NCBI GenBank assembly: GCA_964611895.1
Contig: CAZTDN010000010.1
Location: 1 to 64,000, forward strand
DNA length: 64,000 nt
DNA from: JAIEOG01 sp964611895
GTDB lineage: Bacteria; Bdellovibrionota; FAC87; UBA2466
Direction: 5' to 3'
Shown: positions 44,102 through 53,131 of the stretch, one piece after another
Position numbering within the stretch: the stretch's first letter is position 1
How the letters are laid out: the number at the start of each line of letters is the position of its first letter
Notes under the pieces: model-generated
What the model saw: only the letters and a program-made list of their open reading frames with translations
Told to the model about the DNA's origin: nothing
The model's database searches: none
Translations under genes and position numbers: made by a program

Positions 44102-44961
44102 AACTGCGTACACTGCTTCGGCGAACCTCAGGAATGGCGATCACCGAGGTGGTGATTAGCGGAGCGATAGTTTTAGGTCTGATATTGGGCAGCCAGCAAC
44201 TAACCAAACTTTACACCCGCTCCGTCCTTCAAACTGCGGCGCGCGGCGAGCTGGAGGATGTTCGGGCCTATATTCTGCGCAATTTCAGTTGCGAGCGCAC
44301 TGTTGGTACCTATCTCTCCGAATGCAACGCGGCGACCTCGGCGCCCGCTTGGATTCCGTTGCGTGGTGCGAGTTGTAACAAACCTGTGGGCAATTCCACT
44401 TCATCCTTCGAACATTATCAGAAGAAATACATCTTTAGGGCTAGTTGCAGAAAACCAGCCGATACGACGTATGATCCGTACGAAGTGACTGTGCAATTCG
44501 CGTACGCTAACTCCGCTACAGTGGGAGATTTTGCCAAAGACCCGATTACGGGTGAGACGAGTACTTTTAAAGATCTGTTTAAAGCTCCGCTGCAATGCGG
44601 GCCAAGCGCGATTCAAGTCCATGCTCGTTCAGGTCTGTACTTCATCAAATACACTCCGGTGCAATGGTTTGCGACGTCGTTTGATGACTACGATGGGATT
44701 AACCCCAGCAATACGACAGATACTTATCAAGGTTTGTGCTCGGGTTTTGGGTACCCCCAAGTGCTCAATGGCATGCAGCCAAGTTCGAGTTATGGCAGTC
44801 CCAAAGACAACTGGGTACTTTCCTTTCCTAAGGGATCCCAGACTGATTGGCAGATAGTGAATGCCAAGGATAGCCCGTACAAAGATCAAGTGCTCATGGC
44901 CGACAACGCCTTCGTGCAGTGTGGTCGCCAATGGAGCGCCAACGCGTGCGCGAGCAAGTGA
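44089..44961 (+). CDS. Pseudopilin-like secreted protein with large C-terminal domain
   Basis: 290 residues from ATG 44089, overlapping the previous gene by 13 bases. A short basic leader (MHPLELRTLLRRTSG) is followed by MAITEVVISGAIVLGLILG: Gly at -1 and Glu at +5 fit prepilin peptidase processing, with Met rather than Phe at +1. The large extracellular part has at least eight cysteines (NFSCERTVG, SECNAA, ASCNKP, ASCRKP and others), suggesting a disulfide-rich minor pilin. The next gene also encodes a type IV pilin-like protein. No recognised domain. Confidence 0.65.
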   Translation: MHPLELRTLLRRTSGMAITEVVISGAIVLGLILGSQQLTKLYTRSVLQTAARGELEDVRAYILRNFSCERTVGTYLSECNAATSAPAWIPLRGASCNKPVGNSTSSFEHYQKKYIFRASCRKPADTTYDPYEVTVQFAYANSATVGDFAKDPITGETSTFKDLFKAPLQCGPSAIQVHARSGLYFIKYTPVQWFATSFDDYDGINPSNTTDTYQGLCSGFGYPQVLNGMQPSSSYGSPKDNWVLSFPKGSQTDWQIVNAKDSPYKDQVLMADNAFVQCGRQWSANACASK

Positions 44962-44984
44962 AACCTAGCTCCTGGGAGCCAAAA

Positions 44985-45395
44985 GTGCGGCTTAGAAAAT
45001 CTGCTTCAGGCTTTACCCTGATCGAACTGCTATCCGCTCTGCTGATAGGCGGTGCCCTGACTTACGTGGCGATTACGGGAGTCGGAACCACTCTGAAGCA
45101 GAATAAACTCGCTGCAGAAATCGCCACCAAGGAACGCATCCGCATTCAGCTTCGCTTGGCGCTAAATTGCACGAACACCGTTGCAGCACTCGACGCTACT
45201 TGTCCGGCAGGGACTCCCATAGAACTCCTGGGCGCGTCGGGTCAGGTGCTGGTTGCCAAGACCAAGACGGCATTTTTCGATTCGATGGTCGCTGCCTATT
45301 GTTCGAGCGTCCCTAAAGAGTTCGATGTCCAAGTCTTGCTCCCTGGCAAAGCGGACTACGAAAAGCTGTTTTTTATTCCCTTGGGCTGCCCTTAG
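44985..45395 (+). CDS. Type IV pilin / pseudopilin
   Basis: A protein with the canonical prepilin motif SASG/FTLIELL followed by a hydrophobic helix (SALLIGGALTYVAITGVG). GTG 44985 is preferred because GGGAG sits six bases before it and the leader is then eight residues (VRLRKSASG). GTG 44958, overlapping the previous stop as GTGA, or ATG 44931 would also keep the frame. Mature size is about 128 residues, with four cysteines in the globular part. Third gene of the pseudopilin set; no secretion ATPase or PilC is nearby. Confidence 0.8.
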   Translation: MRLRKSASGFTLIELLSALLIGGALTYVAITGVGTTLKQNKLAAEIATKERIRIQLRLALNCTNTVAALDATCPAGTPIELLGASGQVLVAKTKTAFFDSMVAAYCSSVPKEFDVQVLLPGKADYEKLFFIPLGCP

Positions 45396-45439
45396 CATTT
45401 CGTTTTATAATGAAGCAAAACCAACCACGGAGGCATGAG

Positions 45440-45904
45440 ATGGCAGGACTACGCGTTTTGGCAGTAGGGTTTGCGCTATATGTCATTCCCAGTTTTGGAA
45501 TTACGTTCGGGATCACGGGCACGTATAGCGGTAAAGGCACTTGGAAGGCCGATGATGGTACCAGTGGCAGTTGGAAAGCCGAGCTCGTGATTTCCAAGGA
45601 CTCCAAGGGCTATCGATTGAAACAGAAACAATCGCGCGACTTGCCCGATGGGACGACCCAGACCGACTCTCAGGACTGGCTCGCCAGTGAAAAGGGCGAC
45701 GGCTTTTTCGATGTAGATCAAGGTGGCACCATCATTGGGTGGGGACACTGCGACATGGGTGGCTGCCAAATCGATGGTGAAAACGGCTCAGGCGTACCTC
45801 AAACCGAAACCCTGATATTTGAAAAAGGTGGAATAGACCGCTATGGCCACGAGACCGGCGCCGGGGTCAAAACCCTTTGGAAGGGGCGCTTTGTTAAGAA
45901 GTAA
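45440..45904 (+). CDS. Secreted beta-rich protein, unknown
   Basis: 154 residues. GGAGG eight bases upstream and the signal-like N-terminus (MAGLRVLAVGFALYVIPSFG) support ATG 45440 over an ATG at 45410. The mature part is a small lipocalin-like beta pattern: GTYSGKGTWKADDGTSGSW, ELVISKDSKGYRLK, GGTIIGWGHCDMGGCQIDG. It reads like proteins that test for the effect of glycan or lipid binding, but no family can be named. It follows the pilin set by 44 bases and converges on the NamZ-like gene. Confidence 0.65.
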   Translation: MAGLRVLAVGFALYVIPSFGITFGITGTYSGKGTWKADDGTSGSWKAELVISKDSKGYRLKQKQSRDLPDGTTQTDSQDWLASEKGDGFFDVDQGGTIIGWGHCDMGGCQIDGENGSGVPQTETLIFEKGGIDRYGHETGAGVKTLWKGRFVKK

Positions 45905-45914
45905 CGCACGAGGC

Positions 45915-47084
45915 TCAATACAATAGAAAAGGTTTAGACTGTTTTTTGAAGGCGGCGACGTCGTTTCTGGCTTTGGCTTTGAGCGAAGCAAGCGACTCGC
46001 CGCTTTCGACTATTTTGCGCAGGCGATCTGTGCCCGCGATCAAGTCGATCGGCATTTTAGTGTGCTCGTATTCATACGGAGGTTGTTTCCAGGCAAAGTT
46101 TTTTCCCCCTTGTTTTGCCATGGTGTGGAGTAAGTGAACCCCGACTTCAAACCCGTTGAACTTTCTGCGATCGGTGATGTGCAATTGCACGCCGCCGCAA
46201 ACTTGGTCCCGACATTTCTGGTAGGTGGGCTGAAAAAAGATAGGGCGAAAATAGATGCCTCCAAGTTTCAGAGAATTCATATCCTGTGCAAGCTTATCAG
46301 CTTCAATGTAGGGCGCGCCAATGTACTCAAATGGTTTCGTTGTTCCACGTCCCTCAGAAATGTTCGTCCCTTCGAAAAACACCCCTGCGGGGAAAACCAA
46401 CGCTGAAGCAAACATGGGGATGTTGGGAGATGGTGTGATCCAATCTCTTTTCCACTGATCAGCGTACATGGAGCGTTTCCAGCCTTGGCAGCGAATCACT
46501 TCAAGCTCACATCCGATTTTAAATACGTCGTTAAACAGGAGCGCAATTTCACCGATGGTCATGCCATGCCGGGAAATAATAGGGTACTGCCCGACAAAAG
46601 AAGAAAAAGCAGGATCCAAGCTGTTTCCTTCTAAAACAGTGCCGCCCACGGGGTTGGCGCGATCCAGCACGATTACCCGTTTCCCAGTGCGCTTCGCAGC
46701 CCGCATGCAGTTGGCCAGTGTGTAGATAAATGTATAAATCCGATTTCCAATGTCCTGTAGGTCCACCAGAAAAGCATCGATTTGCTCGAGCATCTTATCC
46801 GTGGGTTCTCGGGTATCGCCGTAGAGACTAAAAACCGGAAGTCCCGTCGCCGGATCGGTGAAGTCGGCACTCTCGACCATATTATCTTGCTTCTCTCCCC
46901 GAATTCCGTGCTGAGGACCAAAAAAGGCCGTGATTTTTAGCTTGAGCCTGGGATCAGTAACTCGGCGGCTGATGTGAATAAGCCTTGAATCTACCGAGGC
47001 CTGATTGCACAAGACGCCCAAGCGAAGTTTTCGGTAGTTAGAGTGTTTCTTCTCTAAAAAAATATCGAGTCCTGATTTCATCAT
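45915..47084 (-). CDS. namZ: DUF1343 / NamZ-type exo-beta-N-acetylmuramidase
   Basis: 389 residues of the DUF1343 family, whose characterised member NamZ releases MurNAc from the non-reducing end of glycan strands. Visible family segments are KLRLGVLCNQASVDS, FFGPQHGIRGEKQDN near residue 65, LPVFSLYGDTREPT near 92, DLQDIGNRIYTFIYTL near 118 and FFEGTNISEGRGTTKPFE near 248. ATG 47084 overlaps the MltD-like stop (ATGA). No signal peptide is visible, unlike secreted family members, suggesting action in the cytosol on recycled muropeptides. Symbol given by family only. Confidence 0.85.
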   Translation of the reverse strand: MMKSGLDIFLEKKHSNYRKLRLGVLCNQASVDSRLIHISRRVTDPRLKLKITAFFGPQHGIRGEKQDNMVESADFTDPATGLPVFSLYGDTREPTDKMLEQIDAFLVDLQDIGNRIYTFIYTLANCMRAAKRTGKRVIVLDRANPVGGTVLEGNSLDPAFSSFVGQYPIISRHGMTIGEIALLFNDVFKIGCELEVIRCQGWKRSMYADQWKRDWITPSPNIPMFASALVFPAGVFFEGTNISEGRGTTKPFEYIGAPYIEADKLAQDMNSLKLGGIYFRPIFFQPTYQKCRDQVCGGVQLHITDRRKFNGFEVGVHLLHTMAKQGGKNFAWKQPPYEYEHTKMPIDLIAGTDRLRKIVESGESLASLKAKARNDVAAFKKQSKPFLLY

Positions 47085-48400
47085 GTTCTTTCCGACTTGT
47101 TCCCCATGCACGCAGCGCGCGCGCTCGGCGGTATTTTCACCGGGTAGGCTGCTGGCACTGGGAGTTTTCCCTCAAGAGTTAGGTTGGTAAAAGCTGGGTT
47201 TAAGCTGGCAAGTTCGTCAGGTGTTAGCTGGCAACGTCGAGCTACTTCTGAGAAATCGAGCGCATTCTGAAAGGCAACTTGCTCAAACTCGATGGGCGAG
47301 TCTACCGTTATTGCTCCAAAGTGCTTTCGGTATTCGCGCTCTACTTCGAGAATAGCCAGAAATTCGGAAAAAAAATTGGAAGACGCAAATCCAAAGCTAG
47401 CTCCATTATATTTTTGAATAATCGTCGCGAGATCTGTGGTTTCCAGTTTGCGTACAGCGCGTGCCATTCCTTCGCGACCATGATTATAGGCGGTAATCGC
47501 TAGGGGCCATTCTCCGAGCGCTTCGAGGTTTTGTTTCAGCAGGCCCGCCGCAGCCCAGGTTGCGATCAGGGGATCATTTCTCTCGTCGATCCCTCGGTCG
47601 ATTCGCAAAAAACGCTTGCCTGTCGATCGCATGAATTGCCAAACACCTGAAGCGCCTACCTTGGAACGAGCTGTGAGGTCAAAAGCAGATTCCACTAGCG
47701 GCAGTCGCGTGAGCTCCTTCGGGATGTTTTGTTCTTCGAATATTTCCATCATGCGGGGCCAATAGCGCCCACCAAACATGAATCCCTGTACGATTTTATC
47801 GCGCTGCCCGACTTGTATTCGCAAATTCTTCGCAGCCCTCAAGAATCGGTCGGCATCTGGCTGGGAGGCAATCGTTCTGTACAGTCGGATGGACGACAAG
47901 GCGATGTTTTGTGGCGAGTGTTGTAGCTTGTGAAGGTCTTTGAGTCTTTTAACAAACTCTTTGCGTACGCTGCGTAAATAGCGATTAAGGCGGCGGCGTT
48001 TCTCTCGAGGTGAGAGGGTCTTGTTTTCAGTAATCGCACTGATATCAAACACACCGTACTGGAGATCTAGATTTTCAGAGTCGTGCACTATTGCCTGTGA
48101 GCTTGTATAGACTGTGTAGATTTTTTTCCAAAAATCCACGCGGTGGCGAAGCGCGTCCGGAACTGCGAATGTTTGTCCTGGCTCGTAGTTTAGGGCGCCG
48201 GACTGTTCACCAAAGGCTGGGAGCTCCATGGCGCGCTGTTTGCTGTGCAATAAAATTTCGGCGTAGCCGGGAATCAAACCGGGTTCCACGGTCGCGACTT
48301 CAGCTTCGGAATCTTCCGGAGGATCGATGGAATAGGGCAATGGCAATACACCCAGGGCAGTGTTGGACAATACTAGAATGAATCCCCACACCCAGTTCAA
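47081..48400 (-). CDS. MltD-like membrane-bound lytic transglycosylase
   Basis: A 439-residue exported protein (MNWVWGFILVLSNTALGVLP). The SLT/goose-lysozyme-like core is LPLVESAFDLTARSKVGASG near residue 240, with the catalytic Glu in VES. VWQFMRSTGKRF, ITAYNHGREGMARA and YNGASFGFASSNFFSEFLA follow, the pattern of MltD. The C-terminal 60 residues look like a single LysM-like unit (FSEVARRCQLTPDELASLNP). It cleaves glycan strands to 1,6-anhydroMurNAc products. It lies between dacB (9 bases) and the NamZ-like gene (4-base overlap). Confidence 0.88.
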   Translation of the reverse strand: MNWVWGFILVLSNTALGVLPLPYSIDPPEDSEAEVATVEPGLIPGYAEILLHSKQRAMELPAFGEQSGALNYEPGQTFAVPDALRHRVDFWKKIYTVYTSSQAIVHDSENLDLQYGVFDISAITENKTLSPREKRRRLNRYLRSVRKEFVKRLKDLHKLQHSPQNIALSSIRLYRTIASQPDADRFLRAAKNLRIQVGQRDKIVQGFMFGGRYWPRMMEIFEEQNIPKELTRLPLVESAFDLTARSKVGASGVWQFMRSTGKRFLRIDRGIDERNDPLIATWAAAGLLKQNLEALGEWPLAITAYNHGREGMARAVRKLETTDLATIIQKYNGASFGFASSNFFSEFLAILEVEREYRKHFGAITVDSPIEFEQVAFQNALDFSEVARRCQLTPDELASLNPAFTNLTLEGKLPVPAAYPVKIPPSARAACMGNKSERT

Positions 48401-48409
48401 AGCGAAGCC

Positions 48410-49912
48410 CTATTGTCTGGAAAAACGATTGAGTTCCAAAACGACTTTATCTACCCAGGTCGACATTCTACCGTATCTCAATCCGGGGTCATTTAAGATA
48501 ATTGCAAAGGCAATGTTCTCTTTATCTTTTGTAGCAAGATAACCAGCGAGTGCCGTTACACCATCCAGCGTGCCGGTTTTTCCGCGCACTGTCGAATGCG
48601 TGATTTCGGTGGGTAGGCGATTGCGCAGCGTACCATCTTCACCACCCACTCCCAGCGATGCCATGAACTCAGCTGAAACCGACAAGTCGTGTGATGCTGC
48701 AGTCAAAACTCTAACAATTTGGCGAGCGGTTACTCGTGTTCGACGAGTGAGTCCGCTTCCATCGATAATCGTGTAGGCCTTGGGAGGAATGCCGATTTCT
48801 TCGAGCTGCGCCTCAAGTGCACGAACGCCCTTGTCGATCGTGCCGGGCGTGCCATAGGTTTCGGCGCCCATTTTTTTTAATATTTGATCAGCGACAAAGT
48901 TATTGCTGAATTTATTCATTCCCCAAACCACCTGCCAGAGTGGCAGCGACTGAAATGCCAATACCTGGCGTGCATTGGAGGGAACAGTCCCTTCGCGTAG
49001 CTTGCCTTCCAATTTCAAACCACGCTGTTCCCAAAAAGTTTGGAACATATGAGCGGCATAAAGGCTAGGATTGACGATATTTCGATAGAAGCGTAGTTCC
49101 GGGTGGCCCAAGGGAATGCTGCCACGTAGGAGCACTGTGTCTCCGATATCTCCTTTTACAAAAGCGGTACGTTTGACTTGTAAGTTGTTGGCACTGTTTC
49201 CTTTGCCCGTGGTAGCTTGGTTTACCACATCAATATAGGAATTTTCGGGGTCTGTATAAACAATGGGTGAGGCCCCCACAACGTCCGAGGGTCGAACGTA
49301 TACCGTCGTCGTATTAAAATTAAAGGAGAGTGCACCAATGGGGGCATTGTATGCTTGGTCGGTAAGGTAGCTCGGGCGTGTATCCGGTGTGCGTTCTCGG
49401 TCGAAAAAAGTATCGTCAGCCACGATGTCGCCTGTAATACGACGGATTCCTGAACGGACCAATTCATTCACCAACATCCAAAGGCGTTCCGAAACCAGAC
49501 TTGGGTCTCCTCCCCCCTTTAGGTAGAGATCTCCCGCCAATGTCCCTTCTTTTATTGGACCTTTCGCCCATACGCCGGTTTCAAAGGTCGAAGTGGGCTT
49601 CAGCTTTTTTAGGGCGGTGTAAGCTGTGAAAATTTTGCTGACCGAAGCTGGGATAAGGAGTTTGTCTCCACCATTTTCGTATAGAGGCTCATCCTTATCT
49701 AGTGACCAAACATAGATTCCTATGTCGAGTTTTCCAGAGGAGTTTTTAGGAAAAACACCGTCGATGGATTTGCGAAGGTTTTGTAGGGCGGCTGGATTTG
49801 CGCTGACTGTTTCTGTTTGAGGGGTACGATAAGGTCCCAGTCGAATTCCTGCTGGCAAACCTAAAGCACTTTCCAGGCAAAGGAACACCGCAGCAAGCAA
49901 CAAAGTTTTCAT
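48410..49912 (-). CDS. dacB: D-alanyl-D-alanine carboxypeptidase/endopeptidase (PBP4 class)
   Basis: A 500-residue class C penicillin-binding protein. ATG 49912 gives a clean signal peptide (MKTLLLAAVFLCLESALG); longer in-frame starts run into the divergent cyclase gene. Active-site motifs are SVSK in LIPASVSKIFTAYTAL near residue 85, SNN in KFSNNFVADQIL near 335 and KTG in RGKTGTLDGVTALAG near 440. It trims stem peptides or opens 4-3 crosslinks in the periplasm. First gene of dacB-mltD-namZ, a compact peptidoglycan turnover operon. Confidence 0.94.
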   Translation of the reverse strand: MKTLLLAAVFLCLESALGLPAGIRLGPYRTPQTETVSANPAALQNLRKSIDGVFPKNSSGKLDIGIYVWSLDKDEPLYENGGDKLLIPASVSKIFTAYTALKKLKPTSTFETGVWAKGPIKEGTLAGDLYLKGGGDPSLVSERLWMLVNELVRSGIRRITGDIVADDTFFDRERTPDTRPSYLTDQAYNAPIGALSFNFNTTTVYVRPSDVVGASPIVYTDPENSYIDVVNQATTGKGNSANNLQVKRTAFVKGDIGDTVLLRGSIPLGHPELRFYRNIVNPSLYAAHMFQTFWEQRGLKLEGKLREGTVPSNARQVLAFQSLPLWQVVWGMNKFSNNFVADQILKKMGAETYGTPGTIDKGVRALEAQLEEIGIPPKAYTIIDGSGLTRRTRVTARQIVRVLTAASHDLSVSAEFMASLGVGGEDGTLRNRLPTEITHSTVRGKTGTLDGVTALAGYLATKDKENIAFAIILNDPGLRYGRMSTWVDKVVLELNRFSRQ

Positions 49913-49991
49913 TTGTTCAAAAGTACCCTGATGGAGGTGGAAATTCCATTCTTTACGGATGTACAAATCGCCTGCATTGTTTACCTGCCGC

Positions 49992-50981
49992 ATGACAGAA
50001 GTTGCCAAAGCAAAAGTACTCCTGGTGGATGACGAAGAAGGAAACCTGCGCGCCTTGGAGCGCACTATCCGGTCTCGTTTCGAAGTCGTTGCGTGTTTGA
50101 GTCCCACCGAAGCATTGGCCCAAATTAAGCAAACCGAGTTTGCGGCCGTGGTCACCGATCAGCGTATGCCCGAGATGCGGGGGACGGAGTTGCTTGCCCA
50201 GATTGCACAAATTAGCCCGGCGACCACGAGGCTCGTGTTGACGGCTTACACCGAAACCAAAGAAATTCTGGATGCCATTAATCGAGCGCAGATTTACCGG
50301 TATATTACAAAGCCGTGGGACAATGACGAGCTGCTCTCCATTTTACAACACGCATGTGAACGGTATCACTTACTCAAGGAAAATGAGCGTCTTTTAGGTG
50401 AGCTGCGACAGCACAACGCCGACTTAGAAAAGCAAGTGGCGCTGCGTACCGAGGAGCTGCGCTTAGCTAACGAGAAGTTGAGCGAGCTCGCGATGACCGA
50501 TCCCCTGACACGCATTGCAAATCGTCGCGCTTTGTTTCAGCGGTTTCAGGACGAAATCGATCGCTCCGAGCGTTACAACCGGCCTATTTCCATTGCACTG
50601 GTGGACGTCGATCATTTCAAAGTGTTCAATGACATGGAAGGTCATGTTTGTGGGGACGAAGCGCTCAAAAAAACGACTGCGTTGCTCGGCTCCAATTTGC
50701 GTAAGACCGATTTTTTGGGGAGATATGGTGGTGAGGAGTTTTTGATCCTCATGCCTGAAACCCCGCTGAACGTCGCTTTGGAGACCGCGTTGCGGTTGCG
50801 AATGGCAATTGAGAACGCCGTTTTTCAGGGGAAATCCAAGCCCGCCTATCTGACGGTGAGCATCGGCCTTGCGGGGTTTCCGCAACACGGCCGCGTGCCC
50901 AAAATGTTGATAGAGCGGGCGGATCAAGCGCTATACGATGCAAAACACAGCGGTCGAAATCGAATAGTCGTAGCATCCTAG
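49992..50981 (+). CDS. Response regulator with diguanylate cyclase (GGDEF) output
   Basis: 329 residues. Receiver domain 1-125: acidic pair in VLLVDDEEGN, phosphoacceptor Asp in AAVVTDQRMPEMRG near 54, Thr in LVLTAYTE and Lys in YITKPWDNDE. A coiled coil (ENERLLGELRQHNADLEKQV) links to the GGDEF domain: DPLTRIANRRALFQRF, active site RYGGEEF near 255, with an inhibitory RxxD site (RKTD) exactly five residues before it. It should make c-di-GMP, with product inhibition and phosphorylation control; the cognate kinase is not nearby. ATG 49992 fits the domain start; 49959 is possible. Confidence 0.92.
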   Translation: MTEVAKAKVLLVDDEEGNLRALERTIRSRFEVVACLSPTEALAQIKQTEFAAVVTDQRMPEMRGTELLAQIAQISPATTRLVLTAYTETKEILDAINRAQIYRYITKPWDNDELLSILQHACERYHLLKENERLLGELRQHNADLEKQVALRTEELRLANEKLSELAMTDPLTRIANRRALFQRFQDEIDRSERYNRPISIALVDVDHFKVFNDMEGHVCGDEALKKTTALLGSNLRKTDFLGRYGGEEFLILMPETPLNVALETALRLRMAIENAVFQGKSKPAYLTVSIGLAGFPQHGRVPKMLIERADQALYDAKHSGRNRIVVAS

Positions 50982-50986
50982 CTTTG

Positions 50987-50995
50987 TGGTATAAC
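50987..50995 (+). promoter_or_regulatory. Extended -10 promoter of rsmE
   Basis: TGGTATAAC (TGn plus TATAAC) ends ten bases before the rsmE ATG. A start about four bases before the ATG is expected, and no Shine-Dalgarno is present. Confidence 0.45.
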
Positions 50996-51005
50996 TCAGC
51001 GCACC

Positions 51006-51716
51006 ATGCATCGGTTTACTTGCAATGGCCCTTTTGTGCAGGGGGCGTCCGTCGCCTTGGAAGCAGTTCAGTCACACCACCTGGCCAAGGTCCTACGCCT
51101 TCAACCTGGGGAAAAAGTCGGGCTTGTGGATGGCAAGGGTTGCCTTGCTCACGCGACTCTCCAAGAGATTCACCCCAAATCTTCTGTAGCCAAGATCGAA
51201 AAAATAATCATCGTCGAAGCTAGTTCAAAGATTGTTTTGTGTTTTGGCATTCCAAAAGGACAGGCCCTAGATTTTATTTACCGGCGCGCTACCGAGTTGG
51301 GGGTTGCTGGATTTCAACCCCTTAAAACCCAGCATTCCAGTCCGGCCAAGGGCTGGAATGAAGATCGTTGGGTGGGCGTTTTGTCCGAGGTATGCAAACA
51401 GTGCGAGGAGTTGAATTTTCCACGCAACGGCTCTCCTCTCAATCTGGAAAACTGGCTTTCTCAACGCAATCCGAACAGGCTACTGATTGTTTGCGATGAA
51501 AATGCACGGCAGGCAGCGCCGCCGTTGAACGATACAAAGGCTTTTGAGGGTGTCGACTTGGTCGTCGGGGCGGAAGGGGGCCTGAGCCCAGCCGAAGTCG
51601 AGGCGCTCCTGCGTGCTGGCGGAACTCGCCTGGGTTTGGGGCGCAATCGCCTTCGCGCCGAAACCGCTGCCCTGGTCGCATTGACCTTGCTCAAAAAGCA
51701 GCTGGGCGAGATTTAG
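51006..51716 (+). CDS. rsmE: 16S rRNA (uracil-1498-N3)-methyltransferase
   Basis: 236 residues of the SPOUT-class RsmE family: N-terminal PUA-like MHRFTCNGPF and QSHHLAKVLRLQPGEKVGLV, then IPKGQALDFIYRRATELGV near residue 88 and SEVCKQCEELNFP near 122. The knot SAM motif DLVVGAEGGLSPAEVEALL lies near 180, followed by LGLGRNRLRAETAAL. It modifies U1498 in the decoding region. Gene spacing to the cyclase gene is 24 bases, containing an extended -10 box. Confidence 0.94.
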   Translation: MHRFTCNGPFVQGASVALEAVQSHHLAKVLRLQPGEKVGLVDGKGCLAHATLQEIHPKSSVAKIEKIIIVEASSKIVLCFGIPKGQALDFIYRRATELGVAGFQPLKTQHSSPAKGWNEDRWVGVLSEVCKQCEELNFPRNGSPLNLENWLSQRNPNRLLIVCDENARQAAPPLNDTKAFEGVDLVVGAEGGLSPAEVEALLRAGGTRLGLGRNRLRAETAALVALTLLKKQLGEI

Positions 51717-51759
51717 CTTGATTGAACTGCGCGGGGTCTTGTGGTGACATTACTTATCT

Positions 51760-52782
51760 ATGTGGAAAGTTTTTTTGGCTTTTACTGCGCACCGGCTGCT
51801 CTTGCTGGTGGTGGCCTTTTACGCTCTTTCAGCGTCGGGGCCTAAAAACCATTCACATTGGGAGCGTTTTTTAGATCGCGTGGCGCAAGGGCCTGAAGCC
51901 AGGGCTGTACACGATCTGAGTCGTGACTCGGTCAGCCAAGTGGTCTCGAAAAGTCGAAATCCGTTCCAGTGGGCGGTTGTTCTGCTGGCGCATTTTTCTG
52001 GATGGCAGACAACGGTTTGTTTGCTGATAGTTTCCAATTTTTTTTTCCTCTTCTTTTTGTTTGAACTTTTTGGATTGTTTAATCGGATGGTGACGACCGA
52101 TGTGTCGACACTGGGCGCGATTTTCGTACTTTTATGGCCGACGAGCTACGAGCTCAGTGTGGGCTCAAGTCTGACTTTGGCGTGTTTTCTTCTCACATTT
52201 ACATTGCGGCGTGCACTAGATCAAAATTGGTGGCTTGCAGGTTTAGCAAGCGCGACTCTTTCTTTGATGGACCCCATCGCTTTGGCGCTCTTGCCTGTCT
52301 ACGCGTACTTGTTTTGGGGGGTGCAGAGATTTCTTCCGCTCGCGGAGTGGGGGCGCAATGCGCTTTTCTTTCTATTACCCTTAGCATTGGGATGTCTATT
52401 ATCCGGCAGTAGCTGGTCCACGGTATTGGGGACGGTGGATCAATCTGCTTTGATGACCCTTTTTCGACTGGATACACCCGCAGGTGGAGGCCTTTTTTCG
52501 CATTCAGCCGCCGGCCAGACTCTGTCCTTAATCTTTTTTGCGCTTGGCGCGGTGGGGGGGATGTTCAGCAATATCAATCCTAACCACCGGTTCTTGCCTC
52601 TGGGAGTGCTTTTAGCACTGTTGCTCTCCTCGCCCTTCGGGGGCATCGCGTCTCGGATGCCTTTGGCTGGAATTTGTATGGAAGGTGTGGCCTCGGCCTC
52701 TTCTGGACCGGCGAGCCGACTTGCGAGCGGGTTGATGATCTTGTTGGGCGCTTTTGAAGTTTACTCAGTTTTTGGGCACTAA
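51760..52782 (+). CDS. Polytopic membrane protein, unknown (GT-C-like?)
   Basis: 340 residues with about eight or nine hydrophobic helices and short loops. The first helix (HRLLLLVVAFYAL) is followed by a ~45-residue polar loop with HWERFLDRVAQG. That layout is loosely like GT-C or PIG-V-type glycosyltransferases, in which a large first loop carries the catalytic acid. No diagnostic motif is certain, so function is left open. It follows rsmE by 43 bases and converges on the zinc-ribbon gene, 4 bases apart. Confidence 0.6.
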   Translation: MWKVFLAFTAHRLLLLVVAFYALSASGPKNHSHWERFLDRVAQGPEARAVHDLSRDSVSQVVSKSRNPFQWAVVLLAHFSGWQTTVCLLIVSNFFFLFFLFELFGLFNRMVTTDVSTLGAIFVLLWPTSYELSVGSSLTLACFLLTFTLRRALDQNWWLAGLASATLSLMDPIALALLPVYAYLFWGVQRFLPLAEWGRNALFFLLPLALGCLLSGSSWSTVLGTVDQSALMTLFRLDTPAGGGLFSHSAAGQTLSLIFFALGAVGGMFSNINPNHRFLPLGVLLALLLSSPFGGIASRMPLAGICMEGVASASSGPASRLASGLMILLGAFEVYSVFGH

Positions 52783-52786
52783 CCCA

Positions 52787-53005
52787 TCATTGCAACGTGA
52801 AGCGTTGCGGCGATTTTGTAACTCCGCATCCTGGACAGCGGCAGTTTTCAACAACTTCCAGATAGCTCAAGTTCAAGTCATGAGTAAATAGGAGTTTCGT
52901 GTTGCAGTAAACGCAGCGGTCGAATTGCTCTACCGTCATCAAGCCCATTTCCTCGTGGGTTCCATCTAAGGTTGACGCGTCGACACGCAAGTAAGGCGTC
53001 CTCAT
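52787..53005 (-). CDS. Small zinc-ribbon protein
   Basis: 72 residues with two CxxC pairs (RCVYCNTKL near residue 31 and NCRCPGCGVTK near 55), about 20 residues apart, forming one zinc ribbon. GAGGAG lies nine bases before the ATG, which supports a real gene despite its size. No other domain. Proteins of this kind are often small nucleic-acid or protein adaptors; no specific role can be given. Confidence 0.65.
   Translation of the reverse strand: MRTPYLRVDASTLDGTHEEMGLMTVEQFDRCVYCNTKLLFTHDLNLSYLEVVENCRCPGCGVTKSPQRFTLQ
52792..52808. terminator. Hairpin at convergent gene ends
   Basis: GCAACG (52792-52797), loop TGAAG and CGTTGC (52803-52808) form a 6-base stem. It overlaps the last codons of the zinc-ribbon gene, just beyond the stop of the plus-strand membrane gene. 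There is no strong T tract. Confidence 0.35.
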
Positions 53006-53131
53006 TCGATTCTGCTCCTCTGTATTTGGCGGGATTTGGTTTCAAAGATCTTATCGGCGTGAAAGGCGCATTCATTAGCAAATGCGCGAGCGGTTTGAAA
53101 TCACAGGCCCTTTCCGATACCTTAGCGAGCC

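Noticed and set aside
49913..50155. N-terminal extension of dacB to 50155
   Set aside because: It would overlap the divergent cyclase gene and bury the signal peptide that begins at 49912.
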